Positions 51,681 through 62,492 of a DNA stretch of 64,000 nucleotides are shown one piece after another. A model generated the notes under the pieces. That model saw only the letters and a list, made by a program, of their open reading frames with translations. It did no database searches and had not been told where the DNA came from. Every line of letters starts with the position of its first letter. Positions within the stretch are counted from its first letter, which is position 1. A program made the translations under genes and the position numbers. Origin of the DNA: Gammaproteobacteria bacterium (lineage in GTDB: Bacteria; Pseudomonadota; Gammaproteobacteria; Pseudomonadales; Azotimanducaceae); assembly GCA_021773555.1 (NCBI GenBank), contig JAJFKA010000124.1, positions 79,803 through 143,802 on the forward strand. Direction: 5' to 3'.

Positions 51681-54600
51681 ATGAACGTCGTCGCACGCAC
51701 CAGCGCCCTCGCCCAACAACTCAGCCAACGAATTCTGGTGATGGATGGTGCGATGGGCACCGCGATCCAGGAACTGGGTCTTACCGAGGCAGATTACCGC
51801 GGTACACGCTTCAAGGATCACCCGATTGATCTGAAAGGCAATGACCCAATTCTCTCGCTCACCCGGCCTGAAGTCATCAGGACCATTCATCTTGACTACC
51901 TGCGCGCGGGCGCTGACATCATTGAGACCAACACATTCACCGCCAACGGCGTGTCCCAGGCTGATTTCGATGTGGCTGAACTGGTTTACGAACTCAATCT
52001 TGCAGCAGCCCGACTGGCTCGTGCCGCAGTCAGCGATTTAGTGACCGAAGATCCCTCAAAACCGCGATTTGTCGCTGGTGCCATCGGACCCACGACTCGC
52101 TCCGCAAGCCTCTCTCCGGACGTTAACGATCCAGGATTCAGAAACGTCAGCTTCGATGAACTCGTTGTCGACTACCGGGTCGCTGTTCAGGGGCTCATTG
52201 AAGGTGGCGTCGACATTATCCTGATTGAAACAATTTTTGATGTGCTCAACGCCAAGGCTGCAATTTTCGCGACGCTGGATTACTTCGAGGAACATAATGT
52301 CGAAGTTCCAATCATGATATCGGGGACGATTACTGACGCCAGTGGGCGATTGCTATCAGGCCAGACTGCAGAAGCGTTCTGGGCATCTATCCGGCATGCC
52401 AAACCGATCAGCGTGGGCTTCAATTGCGCGCTCGGCGCAGATGAACTACGCCCCTATATCGAAGAAATGTCACGAATTGCTAACTGCCACATCAGCGCCT
52501 ATCCGAATCGAGGTCTGCCCAATGAATTCGGAGAATACGACGAAACGGTCGAGGCCATGGTGAGCAGCATCGACGACTATGCACGCAGTGGCCTGGTAAA
52601 CATTATCGGTGGGTGTTGCGGTACGACCCCTGAGCATATCTCTGAATTCTCGAAAGTTGCCGGGAGATACCCGGTGCGGGAAATTGCACCGGCGAGAAAT
52701 AACTGCCTTTTGAGCGGTCTCGAGCCATTTGCGATAACGGGAGACTCATTGTTTATCAATGTCGGAGAACGCACCAATGTCACGGGCTCAGCCAAATTTG
52801 CACGCCTGATTCGTGAAGAAGACTACGAAGAAGCGCTTCATGTGGCTCAGGAACAAGTCAACAGCGGTGCTCAGATCATCGATGTCAACATGGATGAGGG
52901 CATGCTCGATTCAAAAGCAGCAATGGTCCACTTTCTCCATCTGGTTTCATCCGAGCCGGAGATCAGTCGCGTTCCGGTCATGGTGGACTCCTCAAAGTGG
53001 GAAATAATTGAAGCAGGGCTGAAGTGCCTGCAGGGCAAGTCGATCGTTAATTCCATTAGTCTGAAATCAGGCGAAGAGGAATTCATCGAGCAAGCCAGGT
53101 TATGCATGAAATACGGGGCAGCCGTCGTTGTTATGGCATTCGATGAGGATGGGCAAGCGGATAATCTCCATCGCAAACAGGCAATATGTCGACGCAGCTA
53201 CAATATTCTCGTCAACCAGATCGGATTCCCTGCCGAGGACATCATTTTTGACCCCAACGTTTTCGCGGTGGCGACAGGCATTGAAGAACATAACCGGTAC
53301 GGACTGGACTTCATCGAATGCTGCAAATTCATCAAGGAGAACCTGCCCGGCGCGAGTATTTCCGGCGGCATCAGCAACGTATCCTTCTCGTTTCGTGGAA
53401 ATAACCTGGTTCGAGAGGCGATCCACGCTGTATTCCTCTACCACGCAATCCGGGCTGGCCTGACCATGGGCATCGTCAATGCGGGGCAACTTGCAATATA
53501 CGAGGAAATCCCCGCCGACTTACGCGATCGAATTGAAGATGTCATTTTATGCCGCAGGTCGGACGCAGCGGAGCGCCTTCTCGAAGTCGCCGAGTTATAC
53601 GCCGGCAGGACCTCGCGGGCCTCTACCGATGATCTGACGTGGCGGGAAGCGCCTGTGGCCGAGCGCCTCGCGCATTCCCTGGTCAAAGGGATAAACAAAT
53701 ACATCCTCGAAGATACCGAGGAAGCCAGACTCGGTTTCACCAGACCCATCGAGGTCATCGAAGGACCGCTGATGGAAGGTATGAATCGTGTGGGTGACCT
53801 CTTTGGTGCCGGGAAAATGTTTTTGCCGCAGGTTGTCAAGAGCGCGAGGGTGATGAAACAGGCAGTGGCTCACTTGATCCCTTTTATCGAAAATGAGAAA
53901 GGTGTGGTCTCAAAACCAAAAGGCAAAATCCTGATGGCCACGGTCAAGGGAGACGTCCATGACATCGGAAAAAATATCGTGGGAGTCGTTCTGCAGTGTA
54001 ATAACTACGACGTGATTGATCTGGGTGTGATGGTTTCTGCAGACAAAATTCTTAAAACTGCGGTTGAAGAGAAAGTCGATATTATTGGCCTCAGCGGTCT
54101 CATTACGCCATCGCTGGATGAAATGGTGCACGTCGCCAGCCAAATGCAGCGTGCAGGGATTTCACTGCCCTTGTTGATTGGTGGTGCAACGACCTCAAAA
54201 GCCCATACCTCTGTGAAGATCGAGCCAAATTATGAAAATGACGCGACGATCTATGTGACCGACGCTTCACGAGCAGTTGGCGTGGCAACACGACTGATGA
54301 ATCCAGAGGCCAAACCAGTGCTATGCCGTGAAACCCGAGATGAGTACGCGGTTATTCGGGAGCGCAACAAGAATCGAAAACCAAAAGGTAAAACGCTCCG
54401 CTATGAAGCAGCCCTCGGTAACAGACATATTATCGACTGGCAGAATTACACGCCTCCGAAACCGGCTTTCCTGGGTACCAAAACAATAGCTGAAATATCC
54501 ATCGCGACACTGATTGACTACATTGACTGGACACCGTTTTTTATTACCTGGGAACTAGCGGGGAAGTATCCGAAGATCCTGGAGGATGAAGTCATCGGCG

Positions 54601-55373
54601 AAGCTGCAAGAAACCTTTTCGACGATGCCAAACTGATGCTTCATAATCTTGTTAGTGAGCAGACGATCAAAGCGAAGGCCGTGATTGGTTTCTGGCCGGC
54701 TAACAGCATCGACTCGGATGATATTGTTGTCTATACCGATGAGAGCCGCGACACGGTCAAAACCCGGTTGCATCACCTGCGTCAGCAAACCGATAAACCG
54801 AACAAGCATCCTAACTATTGTCTCGCAGATTACATCGCTCCAGCGAACACAGGGATCCCTGACTACATCGGTGGGTTTGTTGTGACTGCCGGACTCGGTG
54901 TTGCTGAACTCGCGAAGAAATATGAATCCAATCATGATGACTACAATGCCATCCTATTGAAGGCACTTGCCGACCGCCTCGCGGAAGCATTGGCAGAATA
55001 CATGCACGAACTGGTTCGAAAAGTGCACTGGGGGTACGACAATTCTGAAACACTCAGCAATGAAGAATTGATTAAGGAGAAATATCAGGGGATAAGACCT
55101 GCTCCTGGTTATCCCGCCTGTCCGGATCATACCGAAAAAGCTACGTTGTTCTCCTTGCTCGACGCCACGCCTGCCATCGGTGTGGAATTGACTGAAAATT
55201 TCGCCATGACACCTGCGGCCTCGGTCAGTGGCTTCTACTTCTCACACCCGGAGTCGCGTTATTTCGGCCTGGGTAAAATCGACAGAGACCAGGTCGTCGC
55301 CTATGCGGCCCGTAAAGGTGATGAACTGGAAGAAACTGAGCGCTGGTTATCACCCGTTCTGAAATACAAGTGA
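51681..55373 (+). CDS. metH: Cobalamin-dependent methionine synthase
   Basis: 1230 residues from ATG 51681; ATG 51588 is in frame and would add 31 residues without domain homology. The four modules are in order: homocysteine domain ([16 protein letters not shown]; zinc Cys in VGFNCALG and GGCCGTTP), pterin domain ([19 protein letters not shown]), cobalamin domain ([14 protein letters not shown] with the axial His) and reactivation domain ([17 protein letters not shown]). It methylates homocysteine using 5-methyl-THF and needs cobalamin; a reductive SAM-dependent repair cycle is implied. No cobalamin riboswitch motif was seen in the leader. Confidence 0.97.
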   Translation: MNVVARTSALAQQLSQRILVMDGAMGTAIQELGLTEADYRGTRFKDHPIDLKGNDPILSLTRPEVIRTIHLDYLRAGADIIETNTFTANGVSQADFDVAELVYELNLAAARLARAAVSDLVTEDPSKPRFVAGAIGPTTRSASLSPDVNDPGFRNVSFDELVVDYRVAVQGLIEGGVDIILIETIFDVLNAKAAIFATLDYFEEHNVEVPIMISGTITDASGRLLSGQTAEAFWASIRHAKPISVGFNCALGADELRPYIEEMSRIANCHISAYPNRGLPNEFGEYDETVEAMVSSIDDYARSGLVNIIGGCCGTTPEHISEFSKVAGRYPVREIAPARNNCLLSGLEPFAITGDSLFINVGERTNVTGSAKFARLIREEDYEEALHVAQEQVNSGAQIIDVNMDEGMLDSKAAMVHFLHLVSSEPEISRVPVMVDSSKWEIIEAGLKCLQGKSIVNSISLKSGEEEFIEQARLCMKYGAAVVVMAFDEDGQADNLHRKQAICRRSYNILVNQIGFPAEDIIFDPNVFAVATGIEEHNRYGLDFIECCKFIKENLPGASISGGISNVSFSFRGNNLVREAIHAVFLYHAIRAGLTMGIVNAGQLAIYEEIPADLRDRIEDVILCRRSDAAERLLEVAELYAGRTSRASTDDLTWREAPVAERLAHSLVKGINKYILEDTEEARLGFTRPIEVIEGPLMEGMNRVGDLFGAGKMFLPQVVKSARVMKQAVAHLIPFIENEKGVVSKPKGKILMATVKGDVHDIGKNIVGVVLQCNNYDVIDLGVMVSADKILKTAVEEKVDIIGLSGLITPSLDEMVHVASQMQRAGISLPLLIGGATTSKAHTSVKIEPNYENDATIYVTDASRAVGVATRLMNPEAKPVLCRETRDEYAVIRERNKNRKPKGKTLRYEAALGNRHIIDWQNYTPPKPAFLGTKTIAEISIATLIDYIDWTPFFITWELAGKYPKILEDEVIGEAARNLFDDAKLMLHNLVSEQTIKAKAVIGFWPANSIDSDDIVVYTDESRDTVKTRLHHLRQQTDKPNKHPNYCLADYIAPANTGIPDYIGGFVVTAGLGVAELAKKYESNHDDYNAILLKALADRLAEALAEYMHELVRKVHWGYDNSETLSNEELIKEKYQGIRPAPGYPACPDHTEKATLFSLLDATPAIGVELTENFAMTPAASVSGFYFSHPESRYFGLGKIDRDQVVAYAARKGDELEETERWLSPVLKYK

Positions 55374-55393
55374 ACCAATCCAGTCAATGGCGA

Positions 55394-55402
55394 TGTTATA
55401 AT
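55394..55402 (+). promoter_or_regulatory. Extended minus-10 promoter before the DUF2970 gene
   Basis: TGTTATAAT is an exact extended minus-10 (TG, one base, TATAAT). The minus-35 region is weak. Transcription would start near 55409, 19 bases before the ATG. Confidence 0.5.
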
Positions 55403-55427
55403 TCGGTACCATTTGACGGACAAGGTG

Positions 55428-55688
55428 ATGGAAACCAGAAGCAGTAAACAAAACGAATCCAATCAGCCGGATTCAGATTCATCGGTAGCCGCACCCGACG
55501 AGACGGCTAAGCTAACCACAATGCAAATTGTGATGAGTGTTTTTGCCGCTGCATTCGGTGTGCAAAACAGCAAAAATCGGAAGCGCGATTTCAGTCAGGG
55601 GAATCCGATTGTTTTTATTATTGCAGGACTGATGTTCACCATTGCGTTCGTCCTGACAATTATTTCAGTGGTTTATCTTGTCCTGTAA
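55428..55688 (+). CDS. DUF2970 small membrane protein
   Basis: 86 residues from ATG 55428 (AAGG upstream); TTG 55413 is in frame. An acidic, Ser-rich N-terminus precedes the DUF2970 pattern (MQIVMSVFAAAFGVQNSKNR and the core DFSQGNPIVFIIAG) and one or two membrane helices (FVLTIISVVYLVL end). Small inner-membrane protein, common in beta- and gammaproteobacteria, of unknown role. It lies after metH and 24 bases before an MFS gene. Confidence 0.85.
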   Translation: METRSSKQNESNQPDSDSSVAAPDETAKLTTMQIVMSVFAAAFGVQNSKNRKRDFSQGNPIVFIIAGLMFTIAFVLTIISVVYLVL

Positions 55689-55712
55689 CCGCCCGCTGAT
55701 AGAGGCCTGGAT

Positions 55713-56891
55713 GTGACCAGAGACAGGAAAACGCTGCTTTATCTGCTGGCCTTTGCCAGTCCCATCGCTTTCTCTGTCTGGCAAACGCTGTTAAATAATT
55801 TCGTTGTTGAAGTGGCGGACTTTACTGGCAGGGAAATCGGAATTCTACAAAGCCTGCGGGAAATTCCAGGATTTCTCGCATTTTCGGTTGTCTGGGTGCT
55901 GCTCATCATCAAGCAACAAAACCTTGCCATCATCAGCCTGATTCTGATGGGCCTCGGCACTGCAGCGACCGGATTCTTTCCCTCGGTGCTCGGCCTGTAC
56001 ATTACTACTGTCGTTATGTCAGTGGGGTTCCATTACCTTGAAACCATGCAGTCTTCACTCAGCCTCCAATGGCTGTCAAAAGCGGAGGCGCCGAGTGTCC
56101 TCGGCAAGATGATTAGTGTGCGTTCGATCGCAACCCTGCTGGTGTTAGGCAGTTTGTATCTTGGTCTGCAGGTATTTCCCGCTAACTATTTGTGGGTCTA
56201 TCTGCTCGGAGGGCTCGCCACCACCGCTATCGGCATAGTCTGCTGGCTGAGTTTCCCCCACTTTAAAGACGATGTAGTGCAACGAACTGATTTGTTCCTG
56301 CGCAAGCAATACTGGCTTTACTATGCCCTGACGTTCCTCGCTGGGGCGCGACGACAGATATTTACTGTGTTCGCGGGATTCCTTCTGGTGGAAAAGTTTG
56401 GCTTTCCGCTGGAAAATATCGTTCTGCTTATTCTTGCCAACAGCGCGATCAACATCTGGTTTGCTCCCAGGATTGGCGCGTTAATCAGTTTCATCGGTGA
56501 ACGTCGCGCACTGACACTGGAGTACATCGGACTGATATTGATATTCCTCAGCTACTCGGTCGTCACTGATGCAACGATCGCGGTGGTCTTGTATCTTCTG
56601 GACCACATTTTTTTCTCGATGGCGATCGCCATCAAGACTTACTTCCAGAAAATTGCGGACCCTGCGGACATCGCTGCCACTTCCGGCATCAGCTTCACAA
56701 TCAACCACATCGCGGCAGTGATTTTACCCGCTGCACTGGGCTTCATCTGGGTCATCGACAGCAGCGCAGTATTCATCATCGGTGCGGCAATCGCACTGGT
56801 CTCACTCACGCTGACTCAACTGATTCCGGATCACCCACAAATCGATAATGAAATACGCTGGAGACTGCGCTTCCGTCCGATGGTCGACTGA
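55713..56891 (+). CDS. MFS transporter
   Basis: 392 residues from GTG 55713. Twelve hydrophobic segments are visible, with typical MFS spacing between the halves; the GREIGILQSLREIPGFLAFS segment in the first helix pair is characteristic of a group close to YfkF/YttB-type transporters. No substrate motif is recognised. It follows the DUF2970 gene by 24 bases and is probably co-transcribed; it is convergent with a small membrane ORF. Confidence 0.85.
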   Translation: MTRDRKTLLYLLAFASPIAFSVWQTLLNNFVVEVADFTGREIGILQSLREIPGFLAFSVVWVLLIIKQQNLAIISLILMGLGTAATGFFPSVLGLYITTVVMSVGFHYLETMQSSLSLQWLSKAEAPSVLGKMISVRSIATLLVLGSLYLGLQVFPANYLWVYLLGGLATTAIGIVCWLSFPHFKDDVVQRTDLFLRKQYWLYYALTFLAGARRQIFTVFAGFLLVEKFGFPLENIVLLILANSAINIWFAPRIGALISFIGERRALTLEYIGLILIFLSYSVVTDATIAVVLYLLDHIFFSMAIAIKTYFQKIADPADIAATSGISFTINHIAAVILPAALGFIWVIDSSAVFIIGAAIALVSLTLTQLIPDHPQIDNEIRWRLRFRPMVD

Positions 56892-56896
56892 TGGGT

Positions 56897-57022
56897 TCAC
56901 ATACCTGAAAGCCAGTAAATTATGGCGATCACAGGAATCAACACGGCGGCCACGGCGGCCATTGCGTCGACGAATCCATCTTCGCTGCGCTCGTTTACCG
57001 CATTTGGTTCATTTTCATTCAT
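56897..57022 (-). CDS. 41-residue membrane protein of unknown function
   Basis: ATG 57022 to TGA at 56897. The first 18 residues are acidic and polar (MNENEPNAVNERSEDGFV), followed by a hydrophobic helix (MAAVAAVLIPVIAIIYWLSG). Small single-helix proteins with this two-part layout occur in many gammaproteobacteria, but I cannot name a family. It lies 6 bases from the convergent MFS stop, in an otherwise gene-free 301-base stretch. Confidence 0.55.
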   Translation of the reverse strand: MNENEPNAVNERSEDGFVDAMAAVAAVLIPVIAIIYWLSGM

Positions 57023-57192
57023 GACGCACTATCCCGGTTGATTCAGACAGCGATTATACTTTTCAACGGCATTCGAAGCCAACTTACCGTGGTGAGGATT
57101 TACCTGTATCCTCAGGCTGTTGGTCACGGGCCAATCCTTAACCATCCGACTACAATAATGCGAGCTTAACAAATCGCGTCGATCGAGCATTC

Positions 57193-58362
57193 ATGGAAAC
57201 AGATCCACTGATATTTTCATTTTTCCTGATATTTTCGTCAGCGGCTGTGCTCGCAACTCTGGCCCTGTACACCCGGCAACCACTTATTGTTGCCTATATT
57301 GCTATCGGTGTCATTCTCGGACCATCTGCCACGGCTCTCGTTAGTGACCCAGCGTTGATTAACAGTATCGGAAAGATCGGCATTATCTTCCTGTTGTTCC
57401 TGCTCGGCCTCGACATGCAGCCAGCCAAGCTTGGGAATATGTTCAAGAACGCTCTATTGGTTGGAATTGCCAGTTCTCTGGCATTCTTCGTGGTGGGATT
57501 TGCCGCGGGCTGGCTGCTTGGTTATGGCGGAACAGAAGCTATCATCATTGGTATCACTATGATGTTTTCCAGTACGATTATCGGCATCAAGCTGCTACCA
57601 ACGACAATCCTGCATCACCGCCACACAGGTGAGTTGGTCGTGAGTTTATTGCTGATCCAGGACCTGATCGCCATCATTGTATTGCTGGTACTGTCCGGGG
57701 GTTTCCTCGAATTTAACGGCTCCGCGAAGATAATACGAGTGCTCATCAGCTTGCCATTGCTGATCCTGTTCGCCGGACTGTTTGTGAAATTCGTCCTGTT
57801 AAAACTACTCGCGGCATTCGATGCCTTTCACGAATATATTTTCCTGGTTGCCATCGGATGGTGCCTGGGACTCGCGGAGATTGCTGAATTGGCTGGACTC
57901 TCGCTTGAAGTCGGCGCTTTTATCGCCGGTGTTTCCATCGCAACGAGCCCCATCTCCCTGTATATCGCGACGAGCCTGAAGCCGTTACGCGATTTTTTCC
58001 TGGTTTTGTTCTTTTTCTCACTCGGCGCGAGTTTCCATCTTGAGTTGCTGGGTAGTGTGTTCCTGCCGGCAATACTACTTGCCGGTGTCGTGCTCGCCGT
58101 GAAGCCAGTCGTATTTCGCTATTTGCTGTCCGGGGTCAGTGAAACTGTGCCGATGGGTTGGGAAATTGGTTTCAGGCTGGGGCAAATCAGTGAATTTTCA
58201 CTAATGATCGTATTTATCGCCACCGCAGAATCTCTGATTGGCGCAAATGCATCTCACCTGATTCAGGCAACCGCAATACTGACATTCCTGATTTCATCTT
58301 ATATCGTGGTATTCAAGTATCCGACGCCCATTGCCGCGACGGAAAAACTTCGCCGCGACTAA
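57193..58362 (+). CDS. CPA2-family cation/proton antiporter, membrane domain only
   Basis: 389 residues, 12 to 13 membrane segments. The CPA2 pattern is clear: YIAIGVILGPSATAL, MFSSTIIGIKLLP, LIQDLIAIIVLLVL and EVGAFIAGVSIATSP. The KefB/KefC-type C-terminal TrkA-N/RCK domain is absent; the protein ends soon after the last helix. It may exchange K+ or Na+ for protons and help pH or osmotic balance. The 170 bases upstream, shared with the small membrane gene, hold no recognised riboswitch. Confidence 0.88.
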   Translation: METDPLIFSFFLIFSSAAVLATLALYTRQPLIVAYIAIGVILGPSATALVSDPALINSIGKIGIIFLLFLLGLDMQPAKLGNMFKNALLVGIASSLAFFVVGFAAGWLLGYGGTEAIIIGITMMFSSTIIGIKLLPTTILHHRHTGELVVSLLLIQDLIAIIVLLVLSGGFLEFNGSAKIIRVLISLPLLILFAGLFVKFVLLKLLAAFDAFHEYIFLVAIGWCLGLAEIAELAGLSLEVGAFIAGVSIATSPISLYIATSLKPLRDFFLVLFFFSLGASFHLELLGSVFLPAILLAGVVLAVKPVVFRYLLSGVSETVPMGWEIGFRLGQISEFSLMIVFIATAESLIGANASHLIQATAILTFLISSYIVVFKYPTPIAATEKLRRD

Positions 58363-58381
58363 TTCCGCTCGAATACAAATA

Positions 58382-59380
58382 TCAGGACTGATGAGCGACC
58401 AGGGTTCGCCCGGAAACCTGTCCGGCCAAGATGGCGTCAACCACTCCGGATATTTCTTCCAGCCCAATCTCTACCGTCATGTCGTCGAGTGCCGTTAACT
58501 TCCACTCAGTTGCTAATCGCTGCCACACAGCAGTTTTTTCCTCAATGGGCAGTTCAACAGAATCAACACCCAGAACATTGACGCCTCGAAGAATGAAAGG
58601 CAGCACCGACGTATCAAATGCTGGAGACGCGACCAGACCACAAATCGCAACACTGCCGCCGTAGCGAAGGTGTTTGATCACATTAGACAGATAGTCACCG
58701 CCAATCGTATCTACTCCATGTGCGTAATCCATGGAGAGCATGGGTCTTGGATTTTGCTCACCGAGCAGTTCCCTGCCAACAATCTCCCGCGCACCCAGCG
58801 TTTTCAGATACTCGGCTTTTTCTGCCTTTCCTGTACTCGCAACAACTTCATATCCGCTTTGCGCGAGTAAGGCCACCGCTACAGAACCTACACCGCCGGT
58901 CGCACCCGTGACGATCACCGGTCCGTCACCAGGATTTGCCCCCATTCGTTCCAGTTTCTGAACGCACAGTGCAGCAGTAAAACCCGCCGTGCCGATCACC
59001 ATGGCCTCCCGGGTGGTCATATCAGTCGGCAGGGCTGTCACCCAGGCTGCCGGTACCCTGATGTATTCTCCAAATCCACCTGGGGTATTCATGCCAAGAT
59101 CGAATCCGATGACTATGACGTCGTCTCCTGATTTAAAGGCGCTGTCGCTGGACGTAACCACGGTGCCCGCTGCATCAATGCCTGGAGTGTGAGGATAATT
59201 TCTGGTCACCCCTGGCAAGCCCTTTGCTGACATGGCGTCCTTATAGTTGATTGAGGAAAACCTCACCTTTATCAACACGTCTCCATCCGGCAGATCAGCT
59301 ATCGATTGTGTTTTGATCGCATGGGAAACCTGCTTATCCTGTTTTTCAACCCGGAAGGCTCTGAATTCGGTCATCTTCAT
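58382..59380 (-). CDS. YhdH/AcuI-type NADPH oxidoreductase (acrylyl-CoA reductase-like)
   Basis: 332 residues, zinc-free medium-chain dehydrogenase. Motifs: VKVRFSSINYKDAMSAKGLPGV near residue 45, TPGIDAAGTVV, and the NADPH loop VTGATGGVGSVAVALLAQ near 158 with STGKAEK after it. Family members reduce acryloyl-CoA to propionyl-CoA in DMSP or 3-hydroxypropionate breakdown. Physiological substrate here is unknown. It ends 19 bases after the CPA2 gene, convergently, and follows sohB by 13 bases. Confidence 0.9.
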   Translation of the reverse strand: MKMTEFRAFRVEKQDKQVSHAIKTQSIADLPDGDVLIKVRFSSINYKDAMSAKGLPGVTRNYPHTPGIDAAGTVVTSSDSAFKSGDDVIVIGFDLGMNTPGGFGEYIRVPAAWVTALPTDMTTREAMVIGTAGFTAALCVQKLERMGANPGDGPVIVTGATGGVGSVAVALLAQSGYEVVASTGKAEKAEYLKTLGAREIVGRELLGEQNPRPMLSMDYAHGVDTIGGDYLSNVIKHLRYGGSVAICGLVASPAFDTSVLPFILRGVNVLGVDSVELPIEEKTAVWQRLATEWKLTALDDMTVEIGLEEISGVVDAILAGQVSGRTLVAHQS

Positions 59381-59393
59381 TAAGTCCTGTTCG

Positions 59394-60443
59394 CTAAAAG
59401 GTAAATGGGCCCTGATTCTTCTGCACTAAATCAGAGCCGTTAAGTTTCGCCCATGCGTAATCAATTTTCTCCAGTAGCTGGTCAACGCGATTACGGTGTT
59501 CAACGTAATTAACCTGGAACACATCATGAGTTTCACACTTGCCGATAATGTACTCATCGCTTGTCATCAATTCATCTACCAGTTTCTCGTCAAGTGCACG
59601 CCTGCCATACCACGCTTCCCCGGTTCCTACCCTCTCAAGGTCAACCGCTGGTCTGTTTTCGCGAACGAAATCTTTGAAGAGTGTGTGTACGTCCTCCAGT
59701 TCGTCGATGAACTTCTCCCTGCCCTTGTCGGTATTTTCCCCAAACATTGTCAGGGTGCGTTTGTATTCACCCGCAGTCAGCACCTCAACGTCCACATCCT
59801 TGTTCTTGAGAAATCTGTGGAAATTTGGAATCTGTGCAACCACACCGATCGAACCAATAAGCGCAAAGGGTGCTGCGATGATATGGTTTCCGATACAGGC
59901 CATCATGTAACCGCCACTGGCCGCAACCTTGTCCACTGCAACCGTCAGTGTCACTTTCCTGGCAACAATTCTTTGTAATTGAGACGCCGCCAGCCCATAG
60001 CTGTGAACCATGCCTCCGGGGCTTTCCAGTCGAACTACAACTTCATCCTCTTCGCAGGCGACGCTGAGAATGGCCGTCACTTCCTCACGTAGTCCCTCTA
60101 CCGCTGAGGCCTGAATATCGCCTTCGAACTCAATAACAAATACCCGGTTTCGGGAGGGCGATCCAGCTTTCGCCTCCTTCTTACGGGCACGGTCATCCTG
60201 CTTTGCCTTTTTCTTTTCGGACTTGAATTCGACCTTGCGTAATTCCGGCGGCAGTATCATCTGTTTCAGGCTATGGGTCAGATTGTTTACCGCCTCGTTA
60301 AGGCTTTTGACTTCAATATGCCCTTTATCGCTGGACTTGTTGCGCTGACCAAGACCCACAACGACCACGATGATGATCAAAATCGATACCAGGATGGTCA
60401 CCGATTTGGCCAGAAACAATCCGTATTCAAATAGAAACTCCAA
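59394..60443 (-). CDS. sohB: Inner-membrane serine protease SohB
   Basis: 349 residues, S49 family. An N-terminal membrane helix (LAKSVTILVSILIIIVVVVGL), a charged linker, then the protease core with the nucleophile Ser in DKVAASGGYMMACIGNH and the Lys of the dyad in LTAGEYKRTLTMFG. The GSIGVVAQIPNF stretch is typical. It digests signal peptides or membrane peptide fragments. Upstream is a divergent SCP2-like gene. Confidence 0.94.
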   Translation of the reverse strand: MEFLFEYGLFLAKSVTILVSILIIIVVVVGLGQRNKSSDKGHIEVKSLNEAVNNLTHSLKQMILPPELRKVEFKSEKKKAKQDDRARKKEAKAGSPSRNRVFVIEFEGDIQASAVEGLREEVTAILSVACEEDEVVVRLESPGGMVHSYGLAASQLQRIVARKVTLTVAVDKVAASGGYMMACIGNHIIAAPFALIGSIGVVAQIPNFHRFLKNKDVDVEVLTAGEYKRTLTMFGENTDKGREKFIDELEDVHTLFKDFVRENRPAVDLERVGTGEAWYGRRALDEKLVDELMTSDEYIIGKCETHDVFQVNYVEHRNRVDQLLEKIDYAWAKLNGSDLVQKNQGPFTF

Positions 60444-60535
60444 GCTAGGTCACTCCGATGAAATCAGGGAAGCGCAATGTTAACATCCGCTCCAGCCGGC
60501 GTCGCTATTTTGGTGCAGCCGACGGGAGAATACAC

Positions 60536-60919
60536 TTGAGCCCCACAACTCACGATGCTTTGATGATTGAAACAACACTTATCGAAAAACAGCAGTCTCT
60601 CGCTGAACATTTCAAACCCGGGTTTCTACAACGCCCGGAGACGGTGTTTCAGTTCCGCTTCGATGTGGGGGAGGCCTTTTACCTCTGTGTCTTTGCCGAA
60701 ACCTTTAAATTTGTAAGTGGCGTAAATCCGCTGCCGACCGTCACGCTGTTTCTCCCGGACCACGCTACCTGTTGGGGATTGCTGGAAGGCAAACGGGATG
60801 GTATGAAGGCTTTTTTACAGGGAGACTATCGAGCCGATGGCAACATTGTCCTGTCGCAGCTGATTCTCTATCTATTCAAGCCCAATGATCCAACACTTAT
60901 CTATGAAGTCCAGGACTGA
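60536..60919 (+). CDS. SCP2-like sterol-carrier-domain protein
   Basis: 127 residues from TTG 60536, which has GGGAG 6 bases upstream; ATG 60563 is the alternative and the frame to 60458 is not supported. The core FYLCVFAETFKFVSGVNPLPTV and GLLEGKRDGMKAFLQGDYRADGNI, DLSQLILYLF-like end, fit the SCP2 hydrophobic-pocket domain, as in small bacterial lipid-binding proteins. Convergent with nudC, 8 bases away. Confidence 0.72.
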   Translation: MSPTTHDALMIETTLIEKQQSLAEHFKPGFLQRPETVFQFRFDVGEAFYLCVFAETFKFVSGVNPLPTVTLFLPDHATCWGLLEGKRDGMKAFLQGDYRADGNIVLSQLILYLFKPNDPTLIYEVQD

Positions 60920-60927
60920 ATAGCGAC

Positions 60928-61776
60928 CTATTCCAGCAAACCTTTCTGGTGCAGATAGTCATCAATTAACCAGCGCGAAATCGCAATTTTGCCGGGTATA
61001 TCCGGCAAATCACTGATATCAAACCATTTAGCATCCTCGATTTCCTCTTCCTGGAGAACAATGTCCCCGTGCAGGTACTCAGCATGAAATCCCAGCATTA
61101 GCGAATTTGGAAATGGCCATGGCTGGCTGCCCCGATACTCAAGATTGCACACCGTGACGCCAACCTCCTCCTTCACTTCACGGACAAGCGTTTCTTCGAT
61201 TGACTCTCCGGGCTCGACGAATCCCGCCAGCGTACTGTACATACCAGCGGGAAACCGATGGCTTCTGGCCAGTAATACTTCATTGCCGCGATGAACCAGC
61301 ACGATAATCGAAGGAGAGAGTCTTGGATAGCTGGATATCCTGCAGTCGTCGCAGACCATGGAACGATCGTTCTCCTGTGGCCTGGTGAGGCAACCACATT
61401 TCCCGCAATACTGATGAGTGGGAAACCATTCGCATATCTGTTGCGCCCGACCGGCCAACGCCAACATGGCGTTATCGGTCTTTCCAAAGAGTGAGCGAAG
61501 ACCAGTGAATGTTTCCGTTGTCAGTACTTCCAACGTTCGTTCAACCTCCACCGCGTAACACGCAGTGTCGCCATGCATTCCCATAAAATGCAATTTGCTC
61601 TGGATCGACTCTATAAACTCGCGATCACCGTGTTCGAAAGGTAAAAATGTGTCTCGTTCATCCGTTCTAAGCAGTATCTCTCCTGAAGAAAATACGAAGT
61701 ACCACGCATCGCTGATTTCTTCCGGCTCCCGTACACCAGAAACAAAATGTTGATTCGCCTTCGGCCAGGTGGTCAT
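60928..61776 (-). CDS. nudC: NADH pyrophosphatase NudC
   Basis: 282 residues from ATG 61776, sharing one base with the dnaQ stop (TGATG). Zinc ribbon CGKCG ... CDDC near residue 130, the Nudix box GFVEPGESIEETLVREVKEEVGV (shown in part: GFVEPGESIEETLVREVKEE) near 195, and the NudC signature SQPWPFPNS. It cleaves NAD(H) and removes NAD caps from RNA. Last gene of a four-gene DNA and nucleotide unit. Confidence 0.95.
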   Translation of the reverse strand: MTTWPKANQHFVSGVREPEEISDAWYFVFSSGEILLRTDERDTFLPFEHGDREFIESIQSKLHFMGMHGDTACYAVEVERTLEVLTTETFTGLRSLFGKTDNAMLALAGRAQQICEWFPTHQYCGKCGCLTRPQENDRSMVCDDCRISSYPRLSPSIIVLVHRGNEVLLARSHRFPAGMYSTLAGFVEPGESIEETLVREVKEEVGVTVCNLEYRGSQPWPFPNSLMLGFHAEYLHGDIVLQEEEIEDAKWFDISDLPDIPGKIAISRWLIDDYLHQKGLLE

Positions 61777-62492
61777 CAAATGCCCCCTGAATCCAACTGC
61801 TTCCAAAGGCAGCCCGACTCAGATTTTTCGTCGATTTCCTCAAGCCTTAAGTTATGTGCGGCCAGTTCTTCATCATTAGCTTTTATGACTCTGAGAGCCG
61901 GGCGATCTGACGCAACCTTACGTTGCGGATGTGTAACTGACGTTGCTGCCTCCTCACCCAGACTTAAGGTTACCTGACCACCCGTTAGAAGCAGAAATAC
62001 GTCAGCAAGTATTTCAGCATCAAGTAACGCACCATGAAGGTCTCGCTGGGAGTTATCTACGCTGTACCGTTTGCAAAGCGCGTCGAGGTTATTCTTCTGA
62101 CCAGGATGCTTGTTTCTCGCAAGTTCAAGACTGTCGACAACAGCGCAATGATCGGTGACCCTGCCAAGCGTGGGTGATATTAGTTTCATTTCGTGATTGA
62201 TAAACCCAATATCAAATGCTGCATTATGAATAATAAGTTCAGATCCATCGATGAATTCGAAAAATGCCTCCCAAATATCCTTAAACAAGGGCTTATCTTT
62301 CAGAAACTCTCGAGTAATGCCATGGACTTCGAGGGCACCATCATCGATGTCTCGCTCCGGATTGATGTACTGATGGAAATAACGGCGAGTAATCCTCCGC
62401 GCAACAATTTCGACACAGCCAATTTCCAAAATCCTGTGTCCATCTCTAGATTCGAGGCCAGTGGTCTCGGTATCGAGAACGACTTGTCTCAT
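61776..62492 (-). CDS. dnaQ: DNA polymerase III epsilon (proofreading) subunit
   Basis: 238 residues. DEDD exonuclease motif [12 protein letters not shown], motif [13 protein letters not shown] and motif III with [15 protein letters not shown] likely clamp-binding motif QVTLSLG lies at about residue 184, and the C-terminal tail should bind the alpha subunit. Its ATG overlaps the rnhA stop by 4 bases. Confidence 0.95.
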   Translation of the reverse strand: MRQVVLDTETTGLESRDGHRILEIGCVEIVARRITRRYFHQYINPERDIDDGALEVHGITREFLKDKPLFKDIWEAFFEFIDGSELIIHNAAFDIGFINHEMKLISPTLGRVTDHCAVVDSLELARNKHPGQKNNLDALCKRYSVDNSQRDLHGALLDAEILADVFLLLTGGQVTLSLGEEAATSVTHPQRKVASDRPALRVIKANDEELAAHNLRLEEIDEKSESGCLWKQLDSGGI

